Origin: Callipepla californica brunnescens
Lineage: Eukaryota > Chordata > Aves > Galliformes > Odontophoridae
Assembly: GCA_023055505.1 (NCBI GenBank)
Contig: JALIRH010000002.1
Location: 18,372,937-18,436,936 of the forward strand
Length of the DNA: 64,000 nt
Direction of reading: 5' to 3'
Made by a program: the position numbers and the translations under genes. Of the stretch, positions 24,737 to 35,747 are shown one piece after another. The notes under the pieces are model-generated. The model saw only the letters and a program-made list of their open reading frames with translations, did not search any database and was not told the DNA's origin. Position 1 is the first letter of the stretch. Each line of letters begins with the position of its first letter.

Positions 24737-27700
24737 CTCCAGAAAAAGACTCCCTCTGTTCTGTAACCACCAGGAACAGCACACGATACACACTGTATTA
24801 ACCTTCATCAGAAGGCCTGAGTGGCACACAGAACACTTCACCTCACTTCAGCACTTGTACTGCTGCATTTTTAAGCTGATATAGACTTATCACCATGGAT
24901 TAGTTCACTCTTCTGAGAACAGATGTATCCTGTTCATCCGTAAAGGAAAACTTCATGCCTCTTCACCAATCTAAAGACATCTGCAGTTTGGCCCTTTTTC
25001 AGGGCCAAACCCTCAGCCATGGGCTGATCCTGCGGGCTTTCATGATGATCCACGGTACCTGAACACAAGGAACTAGAATGTGAATGATCAATACACAACT
25101 AAATCTCTACTAGATAATTGTTTCTAATTGGCTGGGCATATTTCCTGATAGCAGGAAGTCCATATTCTGTTACAGGTACTTAAATCTTCTTGCTGTTTAC
25201 TAGTTAATACAGTGTACGTGTGCAGACCACTGGGCTCTAAAATAATGCTCACATTTGAATATTCTCTTTGATAAGTCCTTGTTCAGCTGGTAAGATATTT
25301 AGTTCATAGCCATTTTCTTTTAGCCTCTGGTCATCTGCTCCAGATTTTTGTAGAGGTGAATAACATTCTAGCAGTGGACTGACAGAAGGCTATATCTGTA
25401 AAAAGCAAAACTGTACTTATGGCATACTGATAGACACTCCTAAATCAAGGCTGATTTTGTTGTTGTTGTTGTTATTTCTTTCTACTTTTGATTTTTCTAA
25501 AGCAACCCAAATTCACTGTTACTTATTTATGATACCTTTGCACAGGGCTTTGAGCTACTGTTTCCATTAATTTTCCACGCATCAAATCACCCCACATGCC
25601 TTTGTAGAAGCTATGTCAGTCCAAACAATGAGCCGGTATATACTCATTTTTTAACCTTTCCTTTGTTCAAATGACTTAGCTTGAGTATGAGATCTATTCT
25701 GTAAATATTCACTGCATAAACCAGGCTAATCCAAGAGCAGATCTGATTTCTGCTGCAGCTATTTTGATCCAGCAAATAATTCAGCAAACATAGCTGAGAG
25801 GCGACTGCTCTGTGTGCTAAGGCAGAGATGTCTTTCCGCCCACCACCTCTGGGCTTTTAATAATTATGAATCATTCCTCCAGCTGCTTATCAGTGTTTCT
25901 TTCCACTGGACAGGAACAGTGATAGCTCTGAAGTATGCAGCGATGAGAAAGGTACAGAGATTCGAGTACCAAACGGACAGTTGCAGGAACTCTGGTGCTT
26001 CAATAGCGCAGTGGGAACAAGGGTCCAGACCTGTCACCATGCTCATTTTCTTTTCCTCCTGAGCCTGCCCTGTGCACGGCCATTCCTTCCCAACACAGCT
26101 CAGACCAAAATGAAATTCTGACTGCTTCTTTCCTCCTACCACAATGGCTCGGTGCTCCTGCTGGACAGCTACAGATTGTTAACTGTTCCTGGCACCATAT
26201 GCCTCCGCATGGACGTGAAGCCAAGAAGCCAAGAGAGGAACCACACTGCCAAGTCCAAGCATTCCAAAATCGCAGCAACCTTTTCCCTACACAAAAAGTG
26301 GGTTATCGTTTGTATTTATCTTTTGTCGCTCTGTGTTTTCAGTAAACATATTTCAAACTCTTCTCTATGATGACTTTATTCTCGATGGAAGTTGAAATTC
26401 CTGCATACATGTAATTCCTGCACCTGAGGCTTTAAGAAAAAACACGGACGACTGCAGGAGTTGGCAGCCGAGAGGGAAGAGGAAGAGGAGATGGAGGAGG
26501 AAATAATCTCATTCTCTCACCTGCAGGAGCGGAATCTGATCCCCTGCTGATGTCTGGTGATAGAGGGTGCATCAGAGAGGGAAAGGAAATGGGAGAACCA
26601 GAGGAGAGAAGAGGTAGCCCATAGGAAGACATAAAGAGAAGGAAATACTTTGGGTTAGGGGAGAAGGTCATCGGGCTACACAGCCTTCAGACATCTGTCC
26701 AAATCAATTTGAAAGTCCTGACCACAGGGTTACCTCACCACTGAGTATTTTTGCATTCCAAAGCGATGGGGTGGGGAAGGGTGTCCTTCCTGCTCCTGTT
26801 TATCTCAGTCACAGGGATAAAACCTAATCTGTCTATATCCAACTGTCAGCAGCGAGGGAAACAACACGTGTGGAGGCAGGAAAGGAAACACGGTGTAATT
26901 GCCACGCAGTTGGAAGTGAGGGCTGTACCTGCCTTTTGTGCTCTGCTGCCTTTTCATCTTACACAACAAAACGTGAGCTGCTTCTCCAGTAATCCACGGA
27001 GCACATGGTGCACGTGAAGCCACACGAGGTCACTAACTGAAGGATTAAAACTGAGCGTAGACAAACGTTGACGAAGTGAAGGGAATTTTATTGAACTTCT
27101 TTACATCCTGCCTGTCCGTACGAAGCAGCACTAGTTTTGTGCAGAACGATACTAAGACTATATACACTTTGAGCTGTGACATCAGTTTTCTATTTCTGTG
27201 TGATCATCACCAGTGAAAGTGGAAACACTTCATAAAGTACAGGTCCTCATTCTGTACATAGTTCACTCTCGAACAGCGTGACACTTCTTTTTGTTTTTTT
27301 TTCAGAAGACTGCAGAGGATGAAGTTTATGTTTCTGTTTTCAAGTGTTGCTTCCTCCATGAGCAGGAAATCCTCCCTCCCTCCATGTGTTTTTAAAATAG
27401 CTGACAGTGCCCCCAATTAATTGCCTATCAAACTGAACTTCTTTTTCCTGGCCTACGTGACTGTCCTCCCCTCCTCAATAGTCAGCCTGTTTTCACGTGC
27501 ACGGTAAGAATATTACAAACATCCCCTACCAGGCAAAACAAGAACTCCTCTGGGAAGGTGAACGTAGATGAAATGACAGCAGCTGATGTGGCAGTCACAT
27601 CCCTCGTGTACTGCTGAGACATCTTCAGCTATTGCCATCACAAGATAAGAACACGGATAAAATAAACAGTTCTACGTGGAACTAGTGTTGACCTATTTTT

Positions 27701-28900
27701 TTTTTTTTTCTTTCATCATCACTAACTCCTCCAAACCTTAAACCAAGCCCTTTTCCTAGTTTAAATACCTTCCAAAAATATGTTTAAAAAAAAAAATCTA
27801 TACTCCCTAAGAATATAGCCGCCTGAACGGCTCCTCTGGTCATATCCCTATAACCTTTGTCCTCCCTCTAATCCTTCCTCCCTTTATATCTGTTAATGAT
27901 TCACATTTATGGTACCCTCGTCCAGGATCTGCCCAAATCTCCCTTCCTATCTCTCTACAGCTTTCCTTTTCTATTTTTTTTTTGTTTGGTGTGTGGGTTA
28001 TAGTTTTGTTTTTTCGGTGATTCCTTTCCTCCTCCCGCACTCACTATTCTGGAACAGGAACAGCAGGCAAGTCACCAATGAGGGGTGTAGCACGGAACAC
28101 ACTGGAGAAAACAGCAGCGCAAACTGTTCCATTTTTATTCCTGAATGCAGGGTTTGTTGCAAATGTATGCAAGAGGTCCTCCAGCTTCAGCATTAAGTGC
28201 CTGATTTTACTGCCTGATCTGTATCCTCTTAGTGCTCTTATCGGGAAAGATGAGACACCGCACTGAGACTGCACGCATTTGTCAGCTCATTTCCTCCTCG
28301 TTTCAAACGATTCGCAAAAGAGAAGGTGGCAACAGATGAGGAGTAAACAAACTCCATCAGTGCATGCTGCAGAACTTCTGTCTCGTTTTATTTCTGAAGA
28401 GATGACAGGTGTGTGTCTATTAGCCACTTTTCTACATTCTCTCTTCTATAAAACTGAACAAACCCAGCTTTGCTTTGGAAGAAAAAAAAAATCCTACTTG
28501 CAGTAACCTGCTGGATTTTGGTTTTAATTAATAAACTGGTGCATTCTTAGATTAACAATCACCTTCCAAAACAATTACTTTCCATCCACTTCTATGGGGG
28601 CCTCAGGAGATTTTAGTACCTTGGCAGGACTATAACTGCTTGAAGGAGCTTAAAGAACCTGACAGCCCTGTGCTCTTCGGGAGCAGGACTGTGGGATTGG
28701 GGTTCGGCCCTCAGCTCCACGGCCAAACTCCTTGGTGACTTTTACCTGAGCTCCCTGTTTCTGAGTGGCTCTTTTCCACTTGCAGCGCGAGCCGCACTTC
28801 CTTGCAAGGATGTTATGAAGTAATAAGGATGTGCAGATGTACAAGTGGCTAAGCGGGTCGGCTAGATCCTATAGTTCATGTATTTATTCGTCTTGAAACT
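24737..28900. other. Intergenic; purine tract and possible minus-strand transcript end
   Basis: No protein gene is supported. Notable are a GTT run near 25460, a purine-rich GA tract at about 26440-26660, and a minus-strand AATAAA at 27087-27092 that could end a divergent transcript. A pyrimidine-rich segment lies at about 27830-28035. Confidence 0.45.
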
Positions 28901-28917
28901 CACCTAAGAGCGAGGTA

Positions 28918-28952
28918 AGCTGAGTCCCTTCCAACCCAAACCACTCCATCCT
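28918..28952 (+). mobile_element. Possible tiny CR1 3' remnant
   Basis: GAGTCCCTTCCAACCCAAACC resembles the last bases of a CR1 3' UTR. It is short and sits at the edge of the CpG island, so chance resemblance is possible. Confidence 0.35.
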
Positions 28953-29281
28953 CGGTCTCCTGCCGCGAGCACCGCTCGCAGCTGGTTAGCACCCCACGTA
29001 CCATCGGCACGCAGCGGGCTCCCGTTCCGCCGGCGAAGGAAGCTCCCGGCCAGCTGCGAGGGCCCGGCCCCCGCCACCTGCTCCGTGCTGCGTGACCTGG
29101 TCTCATTGCCGCGGGTGCCGTGACGGAGACGCGGGCTGTCACACAAAGCCATAACGGGGCTCAGGGGGCGGCCGGGCCCGCCGGGAGCCGGGTTCGAGGC
29201 GGGAAGGCGGCGGCGGCGGCGCTCCTCCCGCCCCGCGGACGGTGACGTGCGGCGCCGGTCCCTCCCCGCGGCCGCGCCGCC

Positions 29282-29287
29282 TATAAG
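29282..29287 (+). promoter_or_regulatory. AZIN1: TATA-like box of AZIN1
   Basis: CTATAAGAGC in an otherwise CpG-rich promoter puts the start of transcription near 29310. TATA plus CpG island is also the arrangement of the paralogous ODC promoter. Confidence 0.6.
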
Positions 29288-29309
29288 AGCGCAGCCGGCG
29301 GCGCCCCCT

Positions 29310-29585
29310 GCTCCTCTGCCCGCCGCGCCGCGCCGCCGCTCGCTCCGCGTTCCCGTTCCGCCGCAGCCCCGCGCCCCGGCCCGCTCCGTTCCGTCTCTCT
29401 GTGTCCGTGCCCTCCCGTACCGGCGCTGCGCAGCGCTTTCCCCGCCGGTCGCCCCCGCAGCCTATGGCCCTGGAAGGCGCCGCTGCCGCCGCCTGTATTT
29501 CTGCTGTAGGTTCCCACATCCCTCTTTAAAAATTCCGCCTAAAAAGAGAAGACGATTTACCAAATCTTTCGGGCCGTTATCTCAC
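29310..29585 (+). other. AZIN1: AZIN1 exon 1 (5' leader)
   Basis: The start is estimated from the TATA-like box. The 3' end is set by CTCAC|GTGAGT at 29585/29586. The exon carries an AUG uORF (29464-29529) and the first 18 codons of the AUU-started uCC (from 29532). The splice joins uCC codons in phase 0 to exon 2 at 35610. Confidence 0.8.
29464..29529 (+). CDS. AZIN1 leader uORF A (AUG, 21 codons)
   Basis: ATG at 29464 (context CCTATGG: C at -3, G at +4, moderate) opens 21 codons, MALEGAAAAACISAVGSHIPL, closed by TAA at 29527-29529. It is the only AUG in the predicted first exon upstream of the uCC. It ends just 2 nt before the AUU start of the uCC, so a ribosome translating it would reach its stop right at that start. 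Whether it is translated is unknown. It is visible only in the sequence, and I know of no description of it. Confidence 0.45.
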   Translation: MALEGAAAAACISAVGSHIPL

Positions 29586-32500
29586 GTGAGTACCGGGGCC
29601 GCCCCGCCCGCGCGGGGGTACCCGGGGGTCGGGCTGGGGGAAATCGGCGCCGGGGCGGGGGCCGAGGGCTGCCCGTTCACCGCCGGGTTGAGCCCGGCCG
29701 GCCCCTCGCCGGCGGCGGCGGCGGACGGAGCGCGGCGGGGATGAGTCACGGCCGGGGCCGCCCCTCTCCCCGTCCGCCGCCGCCGTCCCGGGGAAGGGGT
29801 GGGCGAAGGCGGCCGGGCGGAGGGTCAGCGGGCGCCGCGCTAACATGGCGGCCGGCCGTGCCCGCGGAGCCGCGGGCGGGAGGGGCGAGCCGGGCACCGG
29901 GGCCGGAGCCGCGTCGCGATCCCGCGGGGCTCCGGGCCGAGCGGGCAGCCGGGCCGCGGCTCGAGGGGAGCGGGCGGGGGGCTCGGCGGCGGCGGCGGCG
30001 GCCCCAACATGGCGGATCCCCGCGGAGGGGCTGCGCGCCGCCTTTCCCCGCTCCCTGCCCGGGCAACCGGCGAGGTGCCGGCGGCGGGTCCCGGCTCCCT
30101 GGGGGAGTGCCGGGGTCCCTCGGGGCGAGCGGGTTCCCCGGCCCGGCGGCGGTGTGGGCTGCCCTGCCGGCCCGCCGGTAAATGACAGTCGGGAAACGAA
30201 CGCGGGGCTGCCGGGCGGGCCCGGCTGGGGAAGCAGAAGTGCTCGCGGCGTGGCCGAGGCACCTCGGCTTCGCAGAGGCCATGTTGTGTTTCTGTCACCG
30301 TGGCCGTCCATCCGGGTTCCCTCCCGAGCTGTCACACCTCTCCTCCCCTCACCTGAGCCGCGGGTGGCCCCGCATCACCTCGGCTCTGCCCGCAGCGCGG
30401 TGACAGCACGAGGCTGCACGGAATGGCCCGAGTCATGGCGCGTTGCACAAGTGGCTCTTCCCGGCACGGGAGCAGCAATGACGGGGCGCGTTGCTTCATC
30501 ACCCTGAGCAAAGGGGAGTCCTTCACTCCTGTCAGCTGTTTGGGGCCGGAGATGTTCCTTCCTCCTGAGATGCGGAGGAGACAGCAGAAAAAAAGCTTGT
30601 CTCAAGGATGCACCGTCTCCCCTCCCCTTGGGCAGTCAGCACAGCAGCAGGTTTGGTGCTCCCGGTCCTTCTGGAAGGCTCCTGCCTGGGGCTCAGCCTC
30701 CTCCATGTGGCTGCCTCTGCTGGTCCTGGTGGTTCTGCTGGCTGCTGGAGGCTTTTTGGGAGGCATAGAGCAGAGGTCTGAGTTGTGGCCCAGTGTAAAG
30801 TGTGAGCCTGGGTGTCAAGGTGTCCCATGCTGCTGGTCACGGTGAGCTCCCAGCATAGGATGGGGGGTGGTCGTGTGTGTGAGTAAGGGGGCTGCAGCCA
30901 TTGGATGCCTGTGATGGCTCGAGGAAGGCACTGTGGCTGTTAGTAGGCAGCTCCACGGGTGTCAGAGACCTATTCAGAGCCTGAGAAGGTGCATGTCTTT
31001 GCCAGGGAACCCCATTATGGCAAAGAGGAAAGTGAGTGATCTAAAACCTTCCTGCCAGCCCTTTTGAAGTACATCTCTTGTGCAGTGGAATCCTGCACAG
31101 CCCGTGCATGCCAGCAGATGGGAGAAGCGCTGAGTTTCAGTCAGAGCTCTGCAGCAGTCTCTGGTGACTGAGCATGATTTGGTTGTGTGCTCCCAGTTGA
31201 AAATAGCCACCTGGCACCAAAACACAGCATCCCACGGGGCGGGTTAGCTGGGTCTGCCTCCTCTCCCAGGCTGCAGCGGGGCTGGCTCCCTGCACTGTAT
31301 GGTGGTGGGCTGGGGGATGCTGCCCAGCTTCAACCCCCACCCCAGCTGTTGGGTTTTTGGCTCTGAAGCCCCAGCACTTGCTGCCATTCTTTCCTTGATA
31401 AATGTGAGAGACAGCAGTGCTGGGGGGGGGGGCAGTGGGGGGTTGTGAATAATAGTAATGGTAGGAGGGGTTTGTTCCAGTCTGGACTGGTCCAGTCTAG
31501 TTCTTTCCTTCCTGTCACCCTGCAAACAATGCTACTGCTGCTGTGGCTGATGCTTGTGACACTGCAGCCCCCTCCCCATGTGTTTGGGGCTGTGGCAAGT
31601 GCAGGGAGGTGCCCCATTCTCTCCCCCTCTGCCTGGAGTGGGCTGAACACGCTGGCCTCCCTCCATCTCACTGCCAGGGGAGTGCAGGCAGCCACCAGCT
31701 CCCGGGACGTAAAATCCATGAAAAAGAGGGATTTCCACAAGAATTTGCGTGGAGTGGCATTGTCTGCTGGTAAACAGCCATGCAAGATTTACTCCTGCTT
31801 TACTGGATGCAAGAGGGAGGCTCACTGCATCCTCTGGTGCTGCAGCTGCATGGAGGCAGTCTGCTTATGTGTCTGGGTTAGTTTGATGCTGGTGGCTGTT
31901 TCTTTTCATTTTGTATTTTTAAAGAAAAAGCTGGTGCAGGTGTATATTGGGAGTAATGCTCAGCTGGAGTGTATGATTTGAGAATGATTCAATCTTTCCA
32001 ATTAAAGGAGAGACAGTGTGCTCTGGCAGGGAGTTTATACTGTCTCTTCCTGAAGGGATGCTTAATCATGTAATGGACTAATTCTGGTTTAATGGCAAAT
32101 TTCAGTTTGAGATGTAGTTGACCTAGAGCAGGAGAGAGTTGATGGGAGAACTGCTGGCAGAACTGTGTGCTCCTTGGGACAGCGAGCACAGCCACACTTC
32201 CCTCAGTCTGCCTCACAGAAATGCCTTGGCACTGGGCTGGAAAAGTCCCATTGTGCCAGAAGAATAGCTTGTGTTATTTGTGGACCTGAGGAGCTGGTGC
32301 CTCTGAGTCTGTCTGTCTGCCTGCCTGTGTGAGACCGTCTCCAGATATTCAGGGTTTGACTCCTAGATATTTTATTTCAGTTAACTAGGTTTTTTTTTAA
32401 TTGTTAATTTCTTTTGTTTATTTTTGAACTTGAGAGATGCAGTGGATCATTTTAGCAAAGAAAATGATTTATGCTCAGTTTTGTAGCCCTGTCTCTGTCA

Positions 32501-35500
32501 AGCTTGGGATCTGAAGGCCATATCAGCTAGAAAGGGTTCAGGCTGATGCTCAGAGGGTGCATCGTGCTGACATGGTTGTTTTGGAAAAACTATGATCTTT
32601 GGACAACTAGGGTTTCTCTTGTGCCTCAGGATAGCGTTTTTCTTTGGGACAAAGTACAGCATTGCTAGTCAAGCTGCATGCAGTCAGACTGTAGGCACTT
32701 GTTGGTGTATTTACAGACGGAATATAAATACATGCATATAGGTGTCACTTGAGTATTAGAAGGCAAACGCATATCCACAACTTCAAGCTCACTGTTAAGT
32801 GAAGAACTTGTATACCTGCTTTAAAACCCTTTTACAGTGGAACTTGTCATTTATGCTTCATCACATAAACAGCATTGGCCTTGGCCATGTGAATTACAGG
32901 CATTTGATCTGCTTCTGTGGCTTAAAATGGTTGTCCTGCTCTACTGCAGCAGAACAAACTGTTTGTTAGTTAAATTACTTGGCTTACAAAGTAAAATTAG
33001 TTTTCTTTGAAATCGTATTTTCATTTCCAAATGTCTCTTCCTTGTGGATTTGCCAATATGAAATAAGTCAGACTGTTTGTGTAGATTTTTTCAGATAAAT
33101 AATCTTTGTTTAAAGGAAATTCCAAAGGGCTTTTGGAACTTAGAACCATTCATGGTTAACTTACTTCAGAAAATATTGTATTTCTTTCCAGCTTCATAGA
33201 AGCTGTTTCCCTGCATGCTTTCTTCTTGGACATGTGAGAGCATTTATCAGAATAGTACTGCTGATTACATTTGTCCAAAGGATGTCCTTTTATGTTTTGC
33301 ACTAAAGGTCATGCATTCCCATAGAAGTACCTGTATTCAATGACTTATTTCACTAGGAAGGTAGACTTAATTCAAAGTCATTGGAATTTGTGCAAGCTCT
33401 TGAGCATAAAAAGTACAGCGTTAGAACAGTGGAGCTCGTGGCTTCAAGCAGTGTTGTATACATAGCCTGAAAACAAAATGTTACTGATTTCTTGCTTTAA
33501 TGGAAGAAAGAGATAAAACACATTGCGTATACATTAATTCTAGGTGGCAGAATTCCATGAGTTCCATAATTCGATCACTATTTTGTTGACGAAATGAAGC
33601 TGGAAGGAGGGGCTGATGTGCCAAAAGACTGTACTGTCATCCAACAAGACCCAGACAGGCTGGAGAGTTGGGCAGAGGGGAACCTAATGAGGGTCAACAA
33701 GAGCAAATATAGAGCTCTGCACCTGGGGAGGAACAACCTAGAGCATCAGTACAGGTTAGGGGACCTAACTGGGACCTGCTGGAATGGAGCTCTGCAGAGA
33801 AGGACCTGGGGGTCCTGATGGACAATGGGAGGACGTGAGCCAGAAGTGTGCCTTTGTGGCCAGCAGTGCCAGTGGTATCTTGGGGCACATTAAGAGGAGT
33901 GTGTTCAGCAGGTTGAGGGAGGTGACCCTTTCCCTCTACTCTGCTGTGGTGAGGTCACATTTGGAGTAGTGTTGCCCTGTGCTGGGCTCCCCAGTTTGAG
34001 GAAAACAGGGATCTACTGAAGAGGGCCCAACAGAGGGTGACAAAGATGATGGAGGGACTTGAGCATTTCCTATATGAGAAAAGGGTGAGACCGGGCCTGC
34101 TCTTCCTGGGGAAGGGAAGGCTGACAGGGGATTCTGTCGGTGCTTATAAATAACTAATAGGTGAGAGTCAAGTGGATGGGGCCAGGCTCTTTGTGGTGCT
34201 GAGAACAAGGGGCAGTGGGAACAAACTAGAACACAGAAGTTCAGCCTGAACACGAGGAAAAACATCTTTACTTGGATGTTGGCAGAGCCCTTGAACAGGC
34301 TGCACACAGAAGCTGTGGAGTCTCCTTCGCTGGAGATCCTCAAAGCCTGCCTGGATACTTTCCTGTGCAGCCTGCTGCAGGGAGCTGCTGTAGGCAGGGG
34401 GATGGGCTGGGTGGTCCCCAGAGGTCCCTCCCAACCCCTAAGATTTTGTAACATATCAAATAATTTTGAGTAGTGAAGTTCATTTTTAATGCTATGTGCT
34501 ACTGAATGCTCATGCTAATTTATGGCTAGCTGTTTTCTCTTTTTTTTGCTGTGGAAAAGTTTCTTTCAAGTTAGAGTATCTTTCTAGTAGCAAGAATAAC
34601 TGGAGAAATATACTTTGGTTTGCTTAACTGTAATGCAGTTGTAAAGATGGCTTCTGGGAATCTCCTAACCCAGACAGTCAGTTCTTTGTAGTCTGCACGT
34701 GTAGTCTCATTTAAATAACGAGAGCAGCAAAGACTTGTTTTTTTACAATACATTGATACATTCTGGATTTCATGCCATAGACCACAACAGATTTGTGGAC
34801 TTTAGTGTATGCTGGGTTTTCACGTGGTCAGTTCTGTACTTTATTTCTGTGAAAGTGATGGTTTCTTGTAGGAGTAACTTCTTGTCGGGGCTGGTTCGTG
34901 TCTCCTGACACTTCTTGTATTCTTTGTGCTGTTTTGTGATTGCTTTCCCTTAATTTTAGTAAAGCAGCCGTGTCCTTCAGAAAGCTGCTTTGGTGTTGTG
35001 TGTAACAGCCTTAGTCTCTATGGGCCAGCTGAAATGTTTCCTCACTCTCAAAGGCAAGCAAGCATAAGTTTATTTTCCATGTCTTGCTCATCTCTGGATT
35101 TGTATGTATGCTATTCAGCTTTGCTATTTAAAGCACTGTTTCACCCACAGAGCTTTTTCACCCACATGCCACCTTGATTCACAACAGAGAAAGAGAAGGT
35201 GGCAAAGGGATTACAAAGTAGAAAAAGGAAGTGAGGAAAAATGGTAACAGTTACAGAGTTACAGGGGTTTCTGGGCGGGTGGTCAGGCATTGAGGCCTTC
35301 TTTTAAGCAGGAGCTCTTTGCCTCTAGGGTGAAGATCTTCCACTTCAGGCAATGAAAGGTGGGCACAAGTGGGCAGCTTCGTGTGCCTACTTTGTGCATC
35401 TTAGCAGTGTGTCATGCATGTGACTTGGTCTCTCTCGGAGCTTACATTCGCTGCTGGAAATGGCATTGTATGTGATTGTAGACTTTCCAAAGGAAAAGCT

Positions 35501-35714
35501 GCAGACCTACTTATATGCAGAACTGAAAACGCATATTACGTGTTCCATGATAAAGTTTTTATTTCATTCTGGCTTTCCAATTTACCTCTGTTTGCATTTC
35601 TTCCCACAGGGCAAAATCTCTGATCAAGTTTACAACTATCCAGAAGGCTTAGGAGAAGTGCTTTATAGAGAACAGTTCGACTTCAACGCTGAGCCACCTT
35701 GGGAACCTAGCTGA
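29532..35714 (+). CDS. AZIN1: AZIN1 uCC: AUU-initiated upstream conserved coding region with PPW motif
   Basis: Spliced from 29532-29585 and 35610-35714, this frame runs from ATT to TGA without a break and encodes 52 residues. The start reads IPPKKRRRF and the end reads FDFNAEPPWEPS-stop. Vertebrate AZIN1 mRNAs are known to carry such an upstream conserved coding region that starts at a near-cognate AUU. Its Pro-Pro-Trp motif stalls ribosomes when polyamines are high. Queuing behind the stall then favours initiation at the weak AUU and lowers AZIN1 synthesis. The frame, the ATT position and the PPW before the stop all fit that model. The N-terminal start is assigned by that precedent; the frame is also open further upstream. 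Confidence 0.85.
30421..33574. other. AZIN1: AZIN1 intron 1, first part
   Basis: Non-coding. A 178-codon frame at 31445-31981 resembles nothing and has no splice support. A G-run of 13 lies near 31422-31434. Confidence 0.7.
33575..34468 (+). mobile_element. CR1 LINE, long 3' fragment in AZIN1 intron 1
   Basis: Plus-oriented, about 0.9 kb. It holds the eroded end of the RT frame (GACCCAGACAGGCTGGAGAG, ACCTGGGGGTCCTGATGGAC) and the following 3' region, ending at GAGGTCCCTCCCAACCCCTA and a decayed terminal repeat. It is the longest CR1 copy in the window, in sense orientation to AZIN1. Confidence 0.92.
34469..35609. other. AZIN1: AZIN1 intron 1, last part
   Basis: I see no repeat or gene. It ends in a pyrimidine tract and CCCACAG acceptor at 35609. 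Confidence 0.75.
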
Positions 35715-35747
35715 TGATAGTAGGGTTCCATCTCCTAACTTGTCCAT
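35610..35747 (+). other. AZIN1: AZIN1 exon 2 (5' leader; uCC end)
   Basis: Bounded by TTCCCACAG| and |GTAAGT. It carries the last 34 uCC codons (35610-35711), then TGA TGA TAG TAG, four stops in one frame, at 35712-35723. An ATG at 35714-35716 overlaps the first stop by one base (TGATG). Confidence 0.9.

Larger units (their letters stand above)
28930..30420. promoter_or_regulatory. AZIN1: AZIN1 CpG-island promoter
   Basis: A CpG-dense stretch of about 1.5 kb spans the AZIN1 5' exon and the start of intron 1. Upstream of the predicted start are a CRE-like TGACGTG at 29243-29249 and a TATA-like TATAAG at 29282-29287. Inside intron 1 are TGAGTCAC (AP-1-like) at 29742-29749 and two YY1-like AACATGGCGG motifs near 29843 and 30006. 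All motifs are read by eye. Confidence 0.85.

Noticed and set aside
29577..30507. Long frames on both strands (up to 252 codons) in the AZIN1 island
   Set aside because: The same composition effect. They overlap the exon 1 end and intron 1, and show only Arg/Pro/Ala/Gly-rich low-complexity sequence.
31445..31981. 178-codon plus-strand frame in AZIN1 intron 1
   Set aside because: No domain or homology that I recognise, a weak start, and antisense frames of similar length in the same place.
33936..34454. 172-codon minus-strand frame
   Set aside because: Lies wholly in the plus-oriented CR1 copy, so it is an antisense shadow of a decayed repeat.
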